This document shows positions 1 through 10,700 of a DNA stretch of 64,000 nt, in pieces (position 1 is the stretch's first letter; the number at the start of each line of letters is the position of its first letter). The notes beneath the pieces are model-generated. The model searched no databases. It saw only the letters and a list, made by a program, of their open reading frames with translations, and had not been told where the DNA came from. The position numbers were made by a program, and so were the translations under genes. The DNA comes from Triticum aestivum (lineage: Eukaryota > Streptophyta > Magnoliopsida > Poales > Poaceae), in assembly GCF_018294505.1 (NCBI RefSeq), contig NC_057801.1, positions 203,968,562 through 204,032,561 of the forward strand, given 5' to 3'.

Positions 1-2373
1 CTATCCTCCAGAACCCGGGAGGATCCGCCAATCGCCGGCGACGATCGCCGGAGTTCTGCCCCTGCTCGGACAGAGGAAGAGGAGGGAGAAGGGACTGGTT
101 AAACCTGACCAGTGGGCCCCCCTGGACCCACTGTCAGTGACCCACGCGCCGTCCCCGCTGGAGTAAGTGAAGACGTAAACTCGGAATACGCCTTTGACGT
201 GGTTAGTTTCGAAACGTTTTTCTTTTTTTCTTTTTTATTTTAAAAACAGAATTTGACCAAAACTTTAACGGGCTATAACTTTTTAGATATAACTCCAAAT
301 GAATTGATTCTTTTTCCTACCTCTCTCAAACATTGTCTTGTTTATTTTCAGATTTATTTGAAAAAAATTTAGACAACTTTTTTGTACTGTTTTTGAAACT
401 ATTTATTAATTCAAAAAATTTAAATAGGATATTTGGAGGGAGATTTTTAACTTTCAAATGTTTGGAGTGCACCACACCCCTCCACAACTTGAAGGCAAGC
501 ATTCTGAACCCTGGCATAATATTTTCGTGTGTTGTTTGATATGATTGCAACACCTCGCGTCTCGGAGTTTTTCGTTATTTTTTTTGTGATGATATGTTCA
601 AACTCATGAGTGCATATTGATGATTCCTGCTGTTGGAGTTTGATATGCTTGGGATAGTAGTCACCATCACATGCCTCTCATGCATACCGGAAGGAAACCG
701 GGAAAGCCTCTGTCTTTGGTAGACACGAGCTTGTCTACGGTCATTAAGACGATTGTGTCCGGCATGGCATAGTCAGACATGATGAGTGGTGGTTATGTCT
801 GTTGGTTGAAAACATATTTGTTATGCTAATCGTGCAGGTAACACCTAAACCTCCTGAGTCGACCGTAGATCAAGTCTTGTTCCAGTAACCCCCATACTTG
901 TTTCGTACTACCACTTGTCCCTGCGGTAGGTAGGGTACGGTTCAGTAAGTTGTCAACCCCTTTCTAGCACACACCATACAGAGAGGCCATGGTGGAAGAT
1001 ACCGGCTGCATCCGGTAGGCATGCCACCTGGTCCGGGGGCATGGGTGTTTCGGTTGTAGCCGAAGGGGGTATCTCCCCCAGTGTGCGCACGGTATAAATT
1101 TTGTGATCCCATGCTAATTGAGGTTGTAGCATCCCCACTTAGAGCTTTGCTTAACGAGTGTCGTGGGTGATTCCATACACCGATGAGTCAAGCTGGTGTG
1201 TGCGGTTGGGTGTGTTTTCACCTAAAAGACCGTAAGCGGAATTAGTCCGGATGGACTAACGGAATGTGTTACTCGTGGGTAAAGAGTACACCCTCTGCAG
1301 AGATTATATCTATTCGAGTAGCCGTGTCCATGGTTAAGGACTACAGTCTGGGTTGGGTCAAGTGTCGGTCTTAGTGTCGGTCTTCGGAGGAAAAACAACT
1401 AAGTCAGAACATTGATTATGACCGGTGACATATGATGATTATGATTATTATTATTGTGTACTAACTATTTTCATTACTTGATTTATTGAGTATCCCTGGG
1501 ACGGTTCTACCTCTTGGATATTCACTGTGACTATTCTGTTTATAAGCCCCTTTATGTGGTGTCGCATAGACGCCCGACTGTGGCATGCTTGTTATTTATT
1601 TACATATAAGCCCTTTCTATGGTGTCGCCCAGACGCCTCGACTGTGGCATGTTTGTTTTTGTTTACCATGTAAGCCCTTTATGTGGTGTCGCTGAGACAC
1701 CCGACTGTGGCATGCTTGTTATGTTTTACTTTTAAGCCTTATTGGCGTCGTAAGACGCCCGACTACGGCACGTTTGTTGCTTATTTCACTTATGAGCCCT
1801 TCCTGTGGTGTCGCTCAGACGCCCGACTGAGGCATTCTATTTCTACTCTCTAATTTCATTATTCATGTGTTAAGTGAATAACTTGTTTGCGTGCACCATG
1901 GATTTCATTTCTGTGACTGATGTTGCGATCATAGAATATTTCAGAGCATGACTATCGTTTGTTATATTATACCTGTGTTCAAAATGTTTGCGAGTACATT
2001 CAAAGTACTCACTGGCTTGTCCCTGGCTATTGTCTTGGCCAGATTTCTTGCTTGGAGAGGAGCGTTGCGATGACAGCCTCGGAACCTAATCAATGGTGAT
2101 AGCAGCCTCGTGAAGATAGGAGTTATCAAGGTCAGCTGTTCCTGTGGGAAATGGAGTTCCACATACGCTGATGACCACAAACCGCTTCCGCCATCAACCA
2201 CTAGAAACCATTTGTTGTACTCAGAGGCCAGAATGGTCTTGTACTACATATTTTGTATTTTTCTTGGAATTTCTGTATCAAGTTGGTGCCTCGTCAGCTA
2301 ACAGTAATCCTGGGGCTGGTGAGCACAAGGGCCATTTTCTGGAAATTAATATCCCGAAAATCCGGTCCTGACA
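1..2373 (-). mobile_element. LTR-D: partial LTR retroelement, LTR portion, inserted in the gag of Gypsy-C
   Basis: On the minus strand an LTR-like end begins at 2373 with TGTCAGGACC, exactly where the gag frame of the surrounding Gypsy element breaks. GCATC at 2374-2378 is the candidate target-site duplication. The element runs off the left edge, so its other end and any internal region are not visible. Positions 1-180 are GC-rich, 200-440 are AT-rich, and a five-unit tandem repeat lies at 1541-1837. I see no gag or pol domain; the short open frames look like chance. The start resembles the GC-rich part of LTR-J around 28670-28950. Family not identified. Confidence 0.65.
1541..1837. repeat. 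Five tandem units of 60-64 bp inside LTR-D
   Basis: Five diverged units start near 1541, 1605, 1669, 1731 and 1791. Each carries a TAAGCCC-like start, a GGTGTCGC core, then AGACGCCCGACT and GGCATG. The fourth unit is shorter in its core. The array is inside the LTR and is non-coding. Confidence 0.85.
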
Positions 2374-4662
2374 GCATCTTCGTCACCTTGATGTTGCAGA
2401 TTGATGGTGAAACCAACAACGGCAAGCACCCGACCGTAGTAGTGCGGTCAGGATGGTCCTCGGTGTCGAAGATGATAGGCGTGCTGGACCACTTCAACGG
2501 CTTTCGTGCATCGAACGACGGCTCCACCGCTGTGACCTCACGCGCCCACTGCTTGAGCTGGCAGTGAGATGCATGCAGTGCTGCATCACCATCGACGCAC
2601 ATGGCTTCTATGGCTTTCTGAAACTCGTGGTCGCCGGACTCATCATCCTCGTCGTGATCATCGTCTTCCTGCTTCTTATCGCGGCCCCGGGCGGGCCTCT
2701 CTTGCTGATTGTCCTTGCCGCGACGGCCTCCTTGGCCGCCACGCTTCTTGCCGGATCCCTTGGCACCCTCTTGGCCCTTCTCCTTGTCCCACCGCTCATA
2801 CTCGGCTTTCTGCTTCTCAGCGAGCAGCTCTACTTGTCGGCAGTTCTGGCGGTCATGGCCCTTGGTGCGGTGGATCTTGCAATACTGCTTGTCGGAGCCC
2901 CCTGGCTTATCGGTAGCCGCCAAGGCCCGGCAAGCAGCACACTCGACAACCTCCATGCAGGCGTCACTTGCCTTGGGTTTCTTGGTGGCGCCGATATCGT
3001 CGGACCCCTCAACGGCAAGCATGGTCTTGCCCTTGATCTTTCTGTTACGGTGCCGGCCTTTCTTCGCCGAGGTGGAGTATCATCCGTGGAGTCAGTTTCT
3101 GCGCCGGCGTCTTCGCCGGGGTACTTCTTTCCTTCTTCAGTGCGAGTGCACCGATCGGCCAGAACATAGAGTTCGGCCACATCCCTGACCTTGTTCATCG
3201 CCAGCTCTTCACGCATCTTACGATTGCGCACATTCTGATGGAATGCACTGATCATGGCGCCAGGATGGACGTCGGGGATGTTGTACTACACTCGACTGAA
3301 CCTTTGGATGTACTTACACAAGTTTTCTCCTTCTTTCTGGGGGATAATGTGCAAGTCGCTTGCCTGGCCATGAGCTTGGTGGCCTCCAGTAAAGGCGCCA
3401 ACAAACTCATGACACATATCCGCCCAAGAAGAAATGGAGTCTACCGGCAAGTGCATCAACCATGACATAACATTGGGCTTGAGTGCCAACGGGAAGTAAT
3501 TGGCAAGCACCTTGTCGTCGCAGGCCCCAGCAGCTTGCATCGCGATGGTGTAGATGCTGAGGAACTCCGACGGATGATTCTTGCCATTGTACTTCTCGCC
3601 AACGTCGGGCTTGAACATGCGGTGGGAGGGCCACTGGAACTGTCGCAGCTCACGGGTGAAGGCCGGACAACACACCTTGTAAGGTAGGCCACCGTAGCCT
3701 CCTAGTGCTGGGTGGTCCGTAGTGGGCCCTGCCCGCCTGTCCGACTAGTGGCACGCGTCGCGCCGGTGCTCGATGGTGGTTCAAGCGTCCTCATGAGCTC
3801 GCTCCCGAAGAACTTGGCGTTGGTCGCGGTGGGTTCGCGGGTCGGATGATGCTATGGAGATATCATCATGAGAGTCGTCGCGATGGACCGACACCCGCGG
3901 TGGCCGGGATGGAGGACGGGAGTGCACCGTGGCCGCATCGCATCCGGCCCGACCTCCGCTGGCATGCGGTGGCTCGATGGAGTGAAGGCCTATGGGTCCT
4001 GCCGGCCGCAACTCATTGTTGTTAGCAATGTCGATGAGGCTACGGACGGTGGCCATCCATTCGTCAAGCTTCTTCGCAGCGAGAGGAAAGTCGAGGAGCA
4101 GCTGCACGTGTGCTAGGGCTTCTGCTGGCGTGGGCGGTGGCAAAAGCTGTGTGGGCCGGGACGCGCCTCGACTTCTAACCATGTTAGAAGGAGCCCCATC
4201 ACATCCCTGCAGATGTTTGCCACCTCCGGCAGCACCATGGCGCGCATGCTGGCCCTCCTCATCCTATGAAGGGCGCATGGGACTCTTCCCAGGGCGGCGC
4301 CCAGGGTCACCAGCAGGGCGGCGCTGCTCATCGTGCACGACCGGAGAAGAGCACACCGTTGGTGCCGGTGTTGGTGTCTTGGAGGTCGCCGCGCCGCCGT
4401 CTGGCGGCATGACGGTGCCCCTGGAGGGCCCCGCGCCGCCTGCGGGGGGGCCAACTCTGTCTCTAGAGTCCACGACGCGTGGCTCATCGCCTGGCATACG
4501 AAATACATCGCTCACCAGGCCTGGACTGCCAGGGTGATGTGGATGTTCGCGGTCCGCGCCACGGGTTCTCTCCGCGGCTGGCCCGCTACTGGCCCGCACC
4601 AGTACTAGCAGTCCGGTCCCGGACGAACCGACTGTCGTGGTCGTCTTCTTCTTAGGAGCCAT
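2374..4662 (-). pseudogene. gag: Gypsy-C gag, broken, 3' part cut by LTR-D
   Basis: This is the nucleocapsid/capsid gene of a Gypsy retrotransposon. The start at 4662 (MAPKKKTTTT) lies 75 bp after the LTR end on the minus strand. A retrotransposon gag domain is readable at 3675-3286 (FKPDVGEKYNGKNHPSEF, then a W-x-D-MCHEF block). A zinc knuckle of unusual C-x2-H-x4-H-x4-C form (YCKIHRTKGHDRQNC) follows near 2880, with a Lys/Arg-rich and then acidic stretch after it. A segment leading into the protease (SSTPIIFDTEDHPDRTT) is present, but the frame is lost at 2373 before the expected aspartic active site. In-frame stops occur at 4264, 3781, near 3733 and at 3286, with a frameshift near 3045. 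The gene is dead. It resembles the gag of the abundant Sabrina/WHAM-type wheat Gypsy elements; that family link is recollection. Confidence 0.85.
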
Positions 4663-4718
4663 GGCGATGAAGAACTGCTAGGCCAACTACTAGACCAGAT
4701 TCTCACAATTGCGCCCAT

Positions 4719-4736
4719 TACCTGGCGCGCCAAAGA
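4719..4736 (-). other. Primer-binding-site region of Gypsy-C
   Basis: Directly after the LTR end the minus strand reads TCTTTGGCGCGCCAGGTA, the position where reverse transcription is primed. The same TTTGGCGCGCCAGGTA string is common after LTRs of large Triticeae Gypsy families. I do not assign the tRNA. Confidence 0.6.
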
Positions 4737-4981
4737 TGTCGGTGGGGGACGACACCTATGGGATCACAAGAATCCTACTACGGTTGCGGGGTGTGGGGTT
4801 GTGAGAAGAGCATGATTAGTAACCAGCACAAGGATGATTTACCCAGGTTCGGGCCACAAGGATGTGTAAAACCCTAGTCCTGCTTTGGTGGATGTATTGA
4901 GTGTTCTTGAGCTCTTGAACTAGCTGTGGTGGCTGCATGGTTCGAAAGAGCCGAATCCCTTTCCAGTACGCCATGGGCCTC

Positions 4982-4989
4982 CTTTTATA
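4982..4989 (-). promoter_or_regulatory. TATA box of the Gypsy-C LTR
   Basis: TATAAAAG on the minus strand inside the LTR, upstream of the PBS and gag, in the expected U3 position. Confidence 0.6.
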
Positions 4990-5401
4990 GTCGAAAGGGG
5001 CTGCCATAGTGGCACACGGGAGGTGGAAAGATCTATAGTGCTACGAGCTTATCGCTCGTATTATAGGACAAGACGCATTTAATGTGTAGCTTAGGTGTCC
5101 CCTCGCTTTATCGGGGATGGGGGCAAGGTCCATCCCGTCCGTCGCCTCTCCTCCTCGCTTTGACACGTGCCCTGGCCAGCGATGCATGCGGCGCCATGTA
5201 GGCAGGCAAGCAGCTGAGGTGGCGCGGTGGTGGAGCCTCCATGAAGATATGCATGCCGCCACGCAGGTGTGTGCTAAGTTGTCCTGGAAGCTGCATGTTG
5301 CCACGCAGGTGCCTGCCCATCTGGTTGGGCTAGCAGCTGCATGTGAACGGCGGTGGAGATTTGGTTGGTGTGGACGTGGCAGTGGCCCCACTGACGCCCT
5401 T

Positions 5402-5728
5402 GGCAAGGGTCTTGCCGGGTGGCCCGGCAAGGGTCTTTCCGTGGCGCGCTGTCGTCCCCAGCAAGGATCTTGCCAGGGGTCTTGTGGGTTTCCTCGGCAA
5501 GGATCTTGTCGAGGATTGTTGCCTTCTAATCCTCATCTATATTCAATATTCTTTGTCTTCACAAAGATCTGCATGCCACAATGGAGGCGCCTCCCGAGCC
5601 CTGGCCCAAAATAGTTGATGGTGTTCGAGACCGTGGGTTCGAGGGTGGCTCACTCCGCTGGTGTGAGCGAGCCGCCCCGACAAGTGCCTTGCCGGGGCTG
5701 CTGAGGTTGCCCCAGCAAGGGTCTTGCC
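5402..5728. repeat. Six copies of a palindromic GGCAAGG-R-TCTTGCC motif
   Basis: Copies at 5402-5416, 5426-5440, 5460-5474, 5496-5510, about 5679-5693 and 5714-5728. The best copies have a 6-bp inverted repeat (GGCAAG, CTTGCC) around a 3-bp centre. All lie in the U3 part of the Gypsy-C LTR, upstream of its TATA box. Confidence 0.75.
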
Positions 5729-6823
5729 TGGGAAACCTGCTTCAGCCATCTGCACTTTGTGGCCTCGGTCCTTGATGTTGCTTTGTTTGTCTTGTGCCCT
5801 CGGCTTCTCTCCAGCTCGCCTCCTTTGCCCTGCTATGTGCGGCCATGGCGCGTGGCTCCGACTGTCCGTGCACAAGTAAAGGGGTCAAAAGCAGAGCCCC
5901 TAATTTTTTACACCGACAAACTTGCATTTGCTTCCAATCATCATGCCGACGGTCGACGTGGATATAAAGCTGAATCATTTGTTTCGAAACGAATTTTCAG
6001 GCACCTGATTTTTATTTGATGGGTAGCATAAGCACCTGCCGTTCGAATTCCCAGTTCTCCAATTTTTTTGAAACAAGTGCATGCACTTATTATCACGATG
6101 AAAAATCAATATCCCTGATGCATCCCAGTTATTAGTCTGTACTTGCAGAATGATCTCGTTTATTGAGCACGTATATTGTTTTTTCAGGTCGAGCAAGTTT
6201 CAACTGGGCTGTAGACTGCCCAGGCTTGGTTTTGTCTTTAACAGGCCCAACCCATGACGACAACGGGGCACAAAGATCCAACAGGTATCTACTGGCCTCT
6301 GGCCCGCCAACGTTAGTTATATTTTGTCCTACAATATCCGCGGGCAGTTTTTCTACTGAATCAAACACACAACGCAGTTCTATTTTCCTCTTGAAATGCA
6401 TGTCCTACATCCGTTTTCTAATCTCTACCTATAGTTTTACTAGTTCATATACACGTATCATTATATTGAAAACACATAAAATTCCCTTTTCATATTTACA
6501 TCCTTATTTTTGTTGTTTTTTCCCACCCAACGCTGATTTTTTTACCACTGGTTTTCCCTTAAACCAACTCAATTGTCCCACGTCTTATTTGCTTACCAAA
6601 ACAAAATGATTTTTTTGGCAAATCAATAAGTTCTTAAAAAAATATTTATCATTTCGCGATTACAACAGTTCGGACTCCACCGAAATATGCAAAATAAGGT
6701 TAAACTTTTTGACTATGGTCCTGGGCAGAAAATGGGCTGTAATAAATTACTTAAGAATTAGCAAATGGGCTGCAAATTATAAAAAAAATACCAAATGGGC
6801 TTTATGTTGTCTGCCACAAATTT

Positions 6824-9060
6824 GGAGGCTGACTTGTGGGCCTACTAAGTTCATGCGTACACAAGGTTTCTCAAAAAAGAAACTTAGTCAACAATCGACT
6901 CTACCAGCGTCAGACCGTTAGATGTCAATCTAACGGCAATCGTGCTTCTTCAGTCTCTGATCTTCCTGCCCCAGTCGTCCAAACCAGTGCCGTTGGAACC
7001 GCCTGCTCCTGCCTACTGTGGTCGGCTGTGCTGTCGGGCAGGCCTCACGGCCCCATCATACTCGCATCCCTGGCATGTCTATCCCTCTACTCACCCACAC
7101 CTCCTGTTATTTTCCGGTGACAGTAGCCGAACCAGTCAACCCTCATACTCTCCACCGCGTGGGCAGTCCCTGCCGTGTCTTCCCGGCTCCATGTCATTCC
7201 CTTCGTAGGCCTCGCCGTCGTCCACCGCCCTGATGCTCTTGGCGCGGCGTGGTCAACTTCATTAACGAACGACATCCATCGGAAGTGGACTGTACGTGGA
7301 GAGGCTGACAGCTGGGTCCACGGCTGCACACAAGGAAATGCCTCCTTATTACGCGCAAAATAATGGTTCCTCCACCTGACATCTGGGACCCACCGGAAGG
7401 GCCTCTGTATTTTGTGAAAAAAAAAGTTCCCTCCGCTGACAGGTCGGACCCACCAACTATATCTTCGCACGCAAGGACGTGCCTTCTTATTGCGCATAAA
7501 AAATGAATACCCCCCTGCCAGCTGGGACCCACCATAGTGGGAGGCTGACTTGTGGGCCTACTAAGTTGACGGGGATGGAGGGCTTTGTCAACTAAGTCAA
7601 TATATGAATGAATCTAGCTCCAGTGACCATACGATGTTCGTCCAACGGTCATAGTGCTTCGTCAACCTCTAGTCTTCTTGCTCCAGCCGCCCAAAGCAGC
7701 GTCGGTCGTGCCGCATGCTCCTGCCTCCTGTGGCCGGCTGTGCTGCTGCGGAGGCCTCACTGCCCCCATACTACTCCCACCCTGGCCAGGCCATCTCTCC
7801 ACTCACCCACTCCCCCTGTTATTCAACGGCAACGGCAGTCTCACACTGCAGCCGAACCAGTGAACCCTCGTACTCCTCTCCGCATGGGCATCCACTGCCA
7901 CGTCTTCCCCGGCTCCGCATCGTCCCCTTCCTAGGCCTCGCCGTCATCCACCACCATGGTGCTCTCGGCGCGGCGTGGTCAATGTGGTCAACGACCGACT
8001 TCCATCAGAAGAGTACTGTACGTGGAGAGGCTGACAGCTGGTTCCACGACAGCCGCAAGGAAGTGCCTCCTTATTACGCGCAAAATAATGATTCCTGCAC
8101 CTGACAGCAGGGACCCACCGGACAGGCCACCGTATTTCACGAAAAAAATCGTTTCCCCCCTGACTGCTGGGACCCACCGGACAGGCCATCGTATTTCGCA
8201 AAAAAAACGTTCCACCCGCTATTAGCTCGGTCCCATCGGAAGTGTCGTCTTATTACGCACAAAAAATGAATACTCCCCCTGCTAGCTGGGACCCACCTTG
8301 GTGGGAGGCTGACTTGTGGGCCTACTAAGTTGACGGGGACGGAGGGCTTTGTCAACTTAGTCAATATGAACGATTCTAGCTCAAGTGACCGTACGATGTC
8401 CATCCAACGGCTGTAATGCTTCTTCAACCTCTGGTCTTCTTGCTCCAGCCTCCCAAAGCAGCGCCGGTCGTGTCGCATGCTCCTGCCTCCCGTGGCCGGT
8501 TGTGATGCCGCGGAGGCCTCATCGCCCCTACTACTCCCACCACTAGTCAGGCCATCCCTCTACTCACCCACACCCCCTGTTATTCTACGACGATGGCAGC
8601 CTCACACCGCAGCCGAACCAGTGAACCCTCATACTCCTCTACGCGTGGGCTACCACTGCCGCGTCTTCCCCGGCTCCGTGCCGTCCCCTTCCTAGGCCTC
8701 GCCGTCATCCACCGCCCTGGTGCTCTTGGTGCGGTGTGGTCAACGTGGTCAAGGAACGACTTCCATCAGACGTGGACTGTACGTGGAGAGGCTGACAGCT
8801 GGGTCCACGGCCGCAGCAAGGTAGTGCCTCCTTATTACGCGCAAAATAATGATTCCTCCACCTGACAGCAGGGACCCACCAGACAGGCCACTGTATTTCG
8901 CGAAAAAACGTTTCCCCCCAGACTGCTGGGACCCACCAGCTACATCTTCGCACGCATGGAAATGCGCCCGGGAAAAAAAACGATTCGCCCCCTGACTGCT
9001 GGGACCCACCAGCTACATCTTCGCACGCAAGGAAGTGCCTGATAGTCAGAACCCACCTGG
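6824..9060. repeat. Three large tandem units of 716-764 bp inside CACTA-B
   Basis: Units begin at GGAGGCTGACTTGTGGG at 6824, 7540 and 8304. Each contains the same ordered landmarks: CCTACTAAGTT, a CTCCTGCCT...GTGGCCGG block, CTCACCCAC, a GCGTGGTCAA block, ACTGTACGTGGAGAGGCTGA, and short sub-repeats built on GGGACCCACC next to A-runs. Units 2 and 3 are closest to each other; unit 1 is more diverged. Shared frames seen across the units are the result of repetition, not coding. Confidence 0.85.
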
Positions 9061-9389
9061 TCGAAGCGTATGTAGCATTGTCATTCTGGTCGCGAACATG
9101 TACGTACATACTGGTGGATGTAGAGGCGTGCACGTGTCGTAGTTGAGGCGCGCACGTAGCATGTACACGTACGTACAGCGGCCATTGTGCAAGAAAGAAA
9201 ATACGGCCACGTATGTGTACATACGGGCGGGTTCTCAAACACCTACTCGTGCATACGTACGGCTAGGGCTCGTGTACATGGCTGGGTCGGAATGGAGAAA
9301 CAGCGTCGTCGTCGTGTTCATGGGGAGCCAACCGGCTGGGTCAGAACATAATGCATCGTCGTGTTCATCGGGAGGGCTTGAATGGAACA

Positions 9390-9670
9390 AGCGATGGAAA
9401 CGAGGCCTGGTGTACCACAGAACGAAGGAAACAGCCCTGTGTTCGACTGGCCACGTTCAAAACGGGATCCTGTTCATCGGGAGGGGTCTGGCGTACCGCA
9501 AAACAGAGGAAACGGACTTGTGTTGGACCTCCTACGGTCGAAACGGGGTCCTGTTGATCGGGAGGGGTGTGGCGTACCGCAAAATGGACGAAACAGACTT
9601 GTGTTGGAGCGCTACGGTCGAAACGGTGGTCCTATTCATCGGGAGGGGTGTGGCATACCGCAAAACGGGA
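9390..9670. repeat. 81-bp tandem repeat in CACTA-B
   Basis: The block TCATCGGGAGGGGTGTGGCG plus ACCGCAAAA recurs at about 9476, 9556 and 9637 (period 80-81), with a diverged copy near 9367. Each unit also contains a TACGGTCGAAACGG-like string. Confidence 0.8.
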
Positions 9671-9699
9671 CTCCACGAGATACTGTTCATCTCCACCGT

Positions 9700-10045
9700 C
9701 GACCTCCTCCAGCCTCCACGGGTAACTGTTCATCCACCGTCAACCTCCTCCATCCTCCACGGGCTCCTGTTCATCCAGCCTCCACCGCACGCTACTCCAC
9801 CGGCTACTGTTCAACCACCCCTCCACGGGCTCCTATTCAACCACCCCTCCACGGGCTACTGTTCATCCACCCCTCCACTGTCTATTGTTCATCCAGGCCT
9901 CCACGGGGTCGTCCTGTTCATCCAGCCCTCCACGGGGTCCTGTTCATCCAGCCCCAACCGGCTCGATCGATCGGGGTCCTGTTCATCCAGAGGCAACACC
10001 ACGGGGTCCTGTTCATCCACCCCCACCGCTCACTGTTCATCCAAA
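9700..10045. repeat. Minisatellite, about 25-30 bp units (CCTCCACGGGGTCCTGTTCATCCA-type)
   Basis: More than ten degenerate copies of a CTCCACGGG...CTGTTCATCCA unit lie head to tail, followed by a homopolymer run of about 17 C. The pattern is typical of subterminal repeats near CACTA ends; variation in unit length argues against a CRISPR array. Confidence 0.8.
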
Positions 10046-10539
10046 CCCCCCCCCCCCCCCCCGCAACGCTCAATTTTCATCCATAGGCAGCATCGATCAG
10101 CTTCAGTTAGCAGTGGTAGTGAAGGAATCGCTCGATCACTCGGGTTCAGTAACGCGTAGCCTGCAGTGCAATCGCTCGGGTTCCGTTAGAGCCCAATGCC
10201 TCGCTCGGCTTCAATTAGAGCCAACGCCTCGCACACACGTGTGTACGTGTACAAGAGAAAAGTGCATCGCTCGGCCCCCGACCAGCCACCGTAACCGGGA
10301 ACTCGCCAAAATTTTCCTCTCCCTCGCTTCTACCACGGTTTTTTCCGTCATGGACGGCCGAAAGAATGTCATCGCTCGGCCCGCCCAGGATGAAAAGCCC
10401 ATTTTTCGTCATGAGATTTTGTCATAGAAGTAGGAGCCCACCACATCTATGATGATACCAGGTTTTGTCACAATTATCGTCATAGAAGTGTCATAAGTAT
10501 GATAGAAAAAAATTTCATTCGGCCCAAAATGTCACGGAT

Positions 10540-10558
10540 GTGTCTTTTTTTGGTAGTG
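10540..10558 (-). repeat. CACTA-B right terminal inverted repeat
   Basis: CACTACCAAAAAAAGACAC on the minus strand, flanked on the right by ATT, which belongs to the interrupted LTR. The matching left terminus is outside the window. Confidence 0.8.
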
Positions 10559-10684
10559 ATTCTCATCTATTCAGTACATGGTATGTTGTAATGATATCCA
10601 CCTTGCTATGTGCTCGAAATGCAGTTGTGCCCCAATCACGAGTTCATCATGTGATTGGGATATAATTGCATCTTAGGCGCTACA
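10559..10684 (+). repeat. 5' LTR remnant of LTR-A
   Basis: The last 126 bp of the LTR, ending GGCGCTACA at 10684, collinear with 18130-18255. It contains an inverted repeat CCCAATCAC (10631-10639) / GTGATTGGG (10651-10659). Confidence 0.85.
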
Positions 10685-10686
10685 AG

Positions 10687-10700
10687 TTGGTATCTGAGCC
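10687..10700 (+). other. Primer-binding site of LTR-A
   Basis: TTGGTATCTGAGCC two bases after the LTR end. It resembles the TGGTATCAGAGC site used by plant elements primed by initiator-Met tRNA, with one change. Confidence 0.65.

Larger units (their letters stand above)
4737..5918 (-). repeat. 5' LTR of Gypsy-C (1182 bp)
   Basis: Minus strand: starts TGTCGGTG at 5918 and ends CACCGACA at 4737, a perfect 8-bp terminal inverted repeat. The PBS and gag follow on the same strand. A TATA box (TATAAAAG) lies at 4982-4989, about 930 nt into the LTR, giving a long U3. Six copies of a 15-bp palindromic motif lie in U3 at 5402-5728. The other LTR is off the window, so the target-site duplication cannot be confirmed. 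Confidence 0.85.
5919..10558. mobile_element. CACTA-B: right-hand part of a CACTA (En/Spm-type) DNA transposon
   Basis: The right end reads, on the minus strand, CACTACCAAAAAAAGAC from 10558 inward, a CACTA terminal inverted repeat of the kind common in wheat. It sits inside the 5' LTR of LTR-A: flanking bases 10559-10561 (ATT) match the uninterrupted LTR copy at 18130. The left end is hidden beyond Gypsy-C, off the window. Contents are 5919-6823 (AT-rich, no gene seen), three tandem units of about 720-760 bp (6824-9060), an 81-bp tandem repeat (about 9390-9670), a minisatellite with a CTGTTCATCCA core (9700-10045), a long C run near 10047-10063, and a subterminal region. No transposase is visible; the open frames across the repeats are not credible genes. 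Confidence 0.8.

Noticed and set aside
2453..3169. Plus-strand 238-codon frame with hydrophobic stretches that could pass for a membrane protein
   Set aside because: It is the antisense shadow of Gypsy-C gag; Leu/Val-rich runs arise from the complement of Lys/Glu/Asp codons.
5919..6823. Possible gene in the single-copy part of CACTA-B
   Set aside because: Frames of up to 148 codons exist, but both strands are open in places, no motif is recognisable, and the stretch is AT-rich with A/T runs.
6942..8865. Pro/Ser-rich frames repeated in three places, looking like a gene family
   Set aside because: They are the same phase of the three tandem units of CACTA-B; differences are not biased to third codon positions by eye and frames break between units.
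9700..10045. Short repeats that might suggest a CRISPR array
   Set aside because: Units are adjacent and of variable length with no unique spacers, and the context is a plant transposon.
9143..10159. Plus-strand 338-codon frame with repeated peptides
   Set aside because: It runs through the 81-bp repeat and the minisatellite of CACTA-B. The peptide repeats reflect DNA repeats, and two other frames are equally open.
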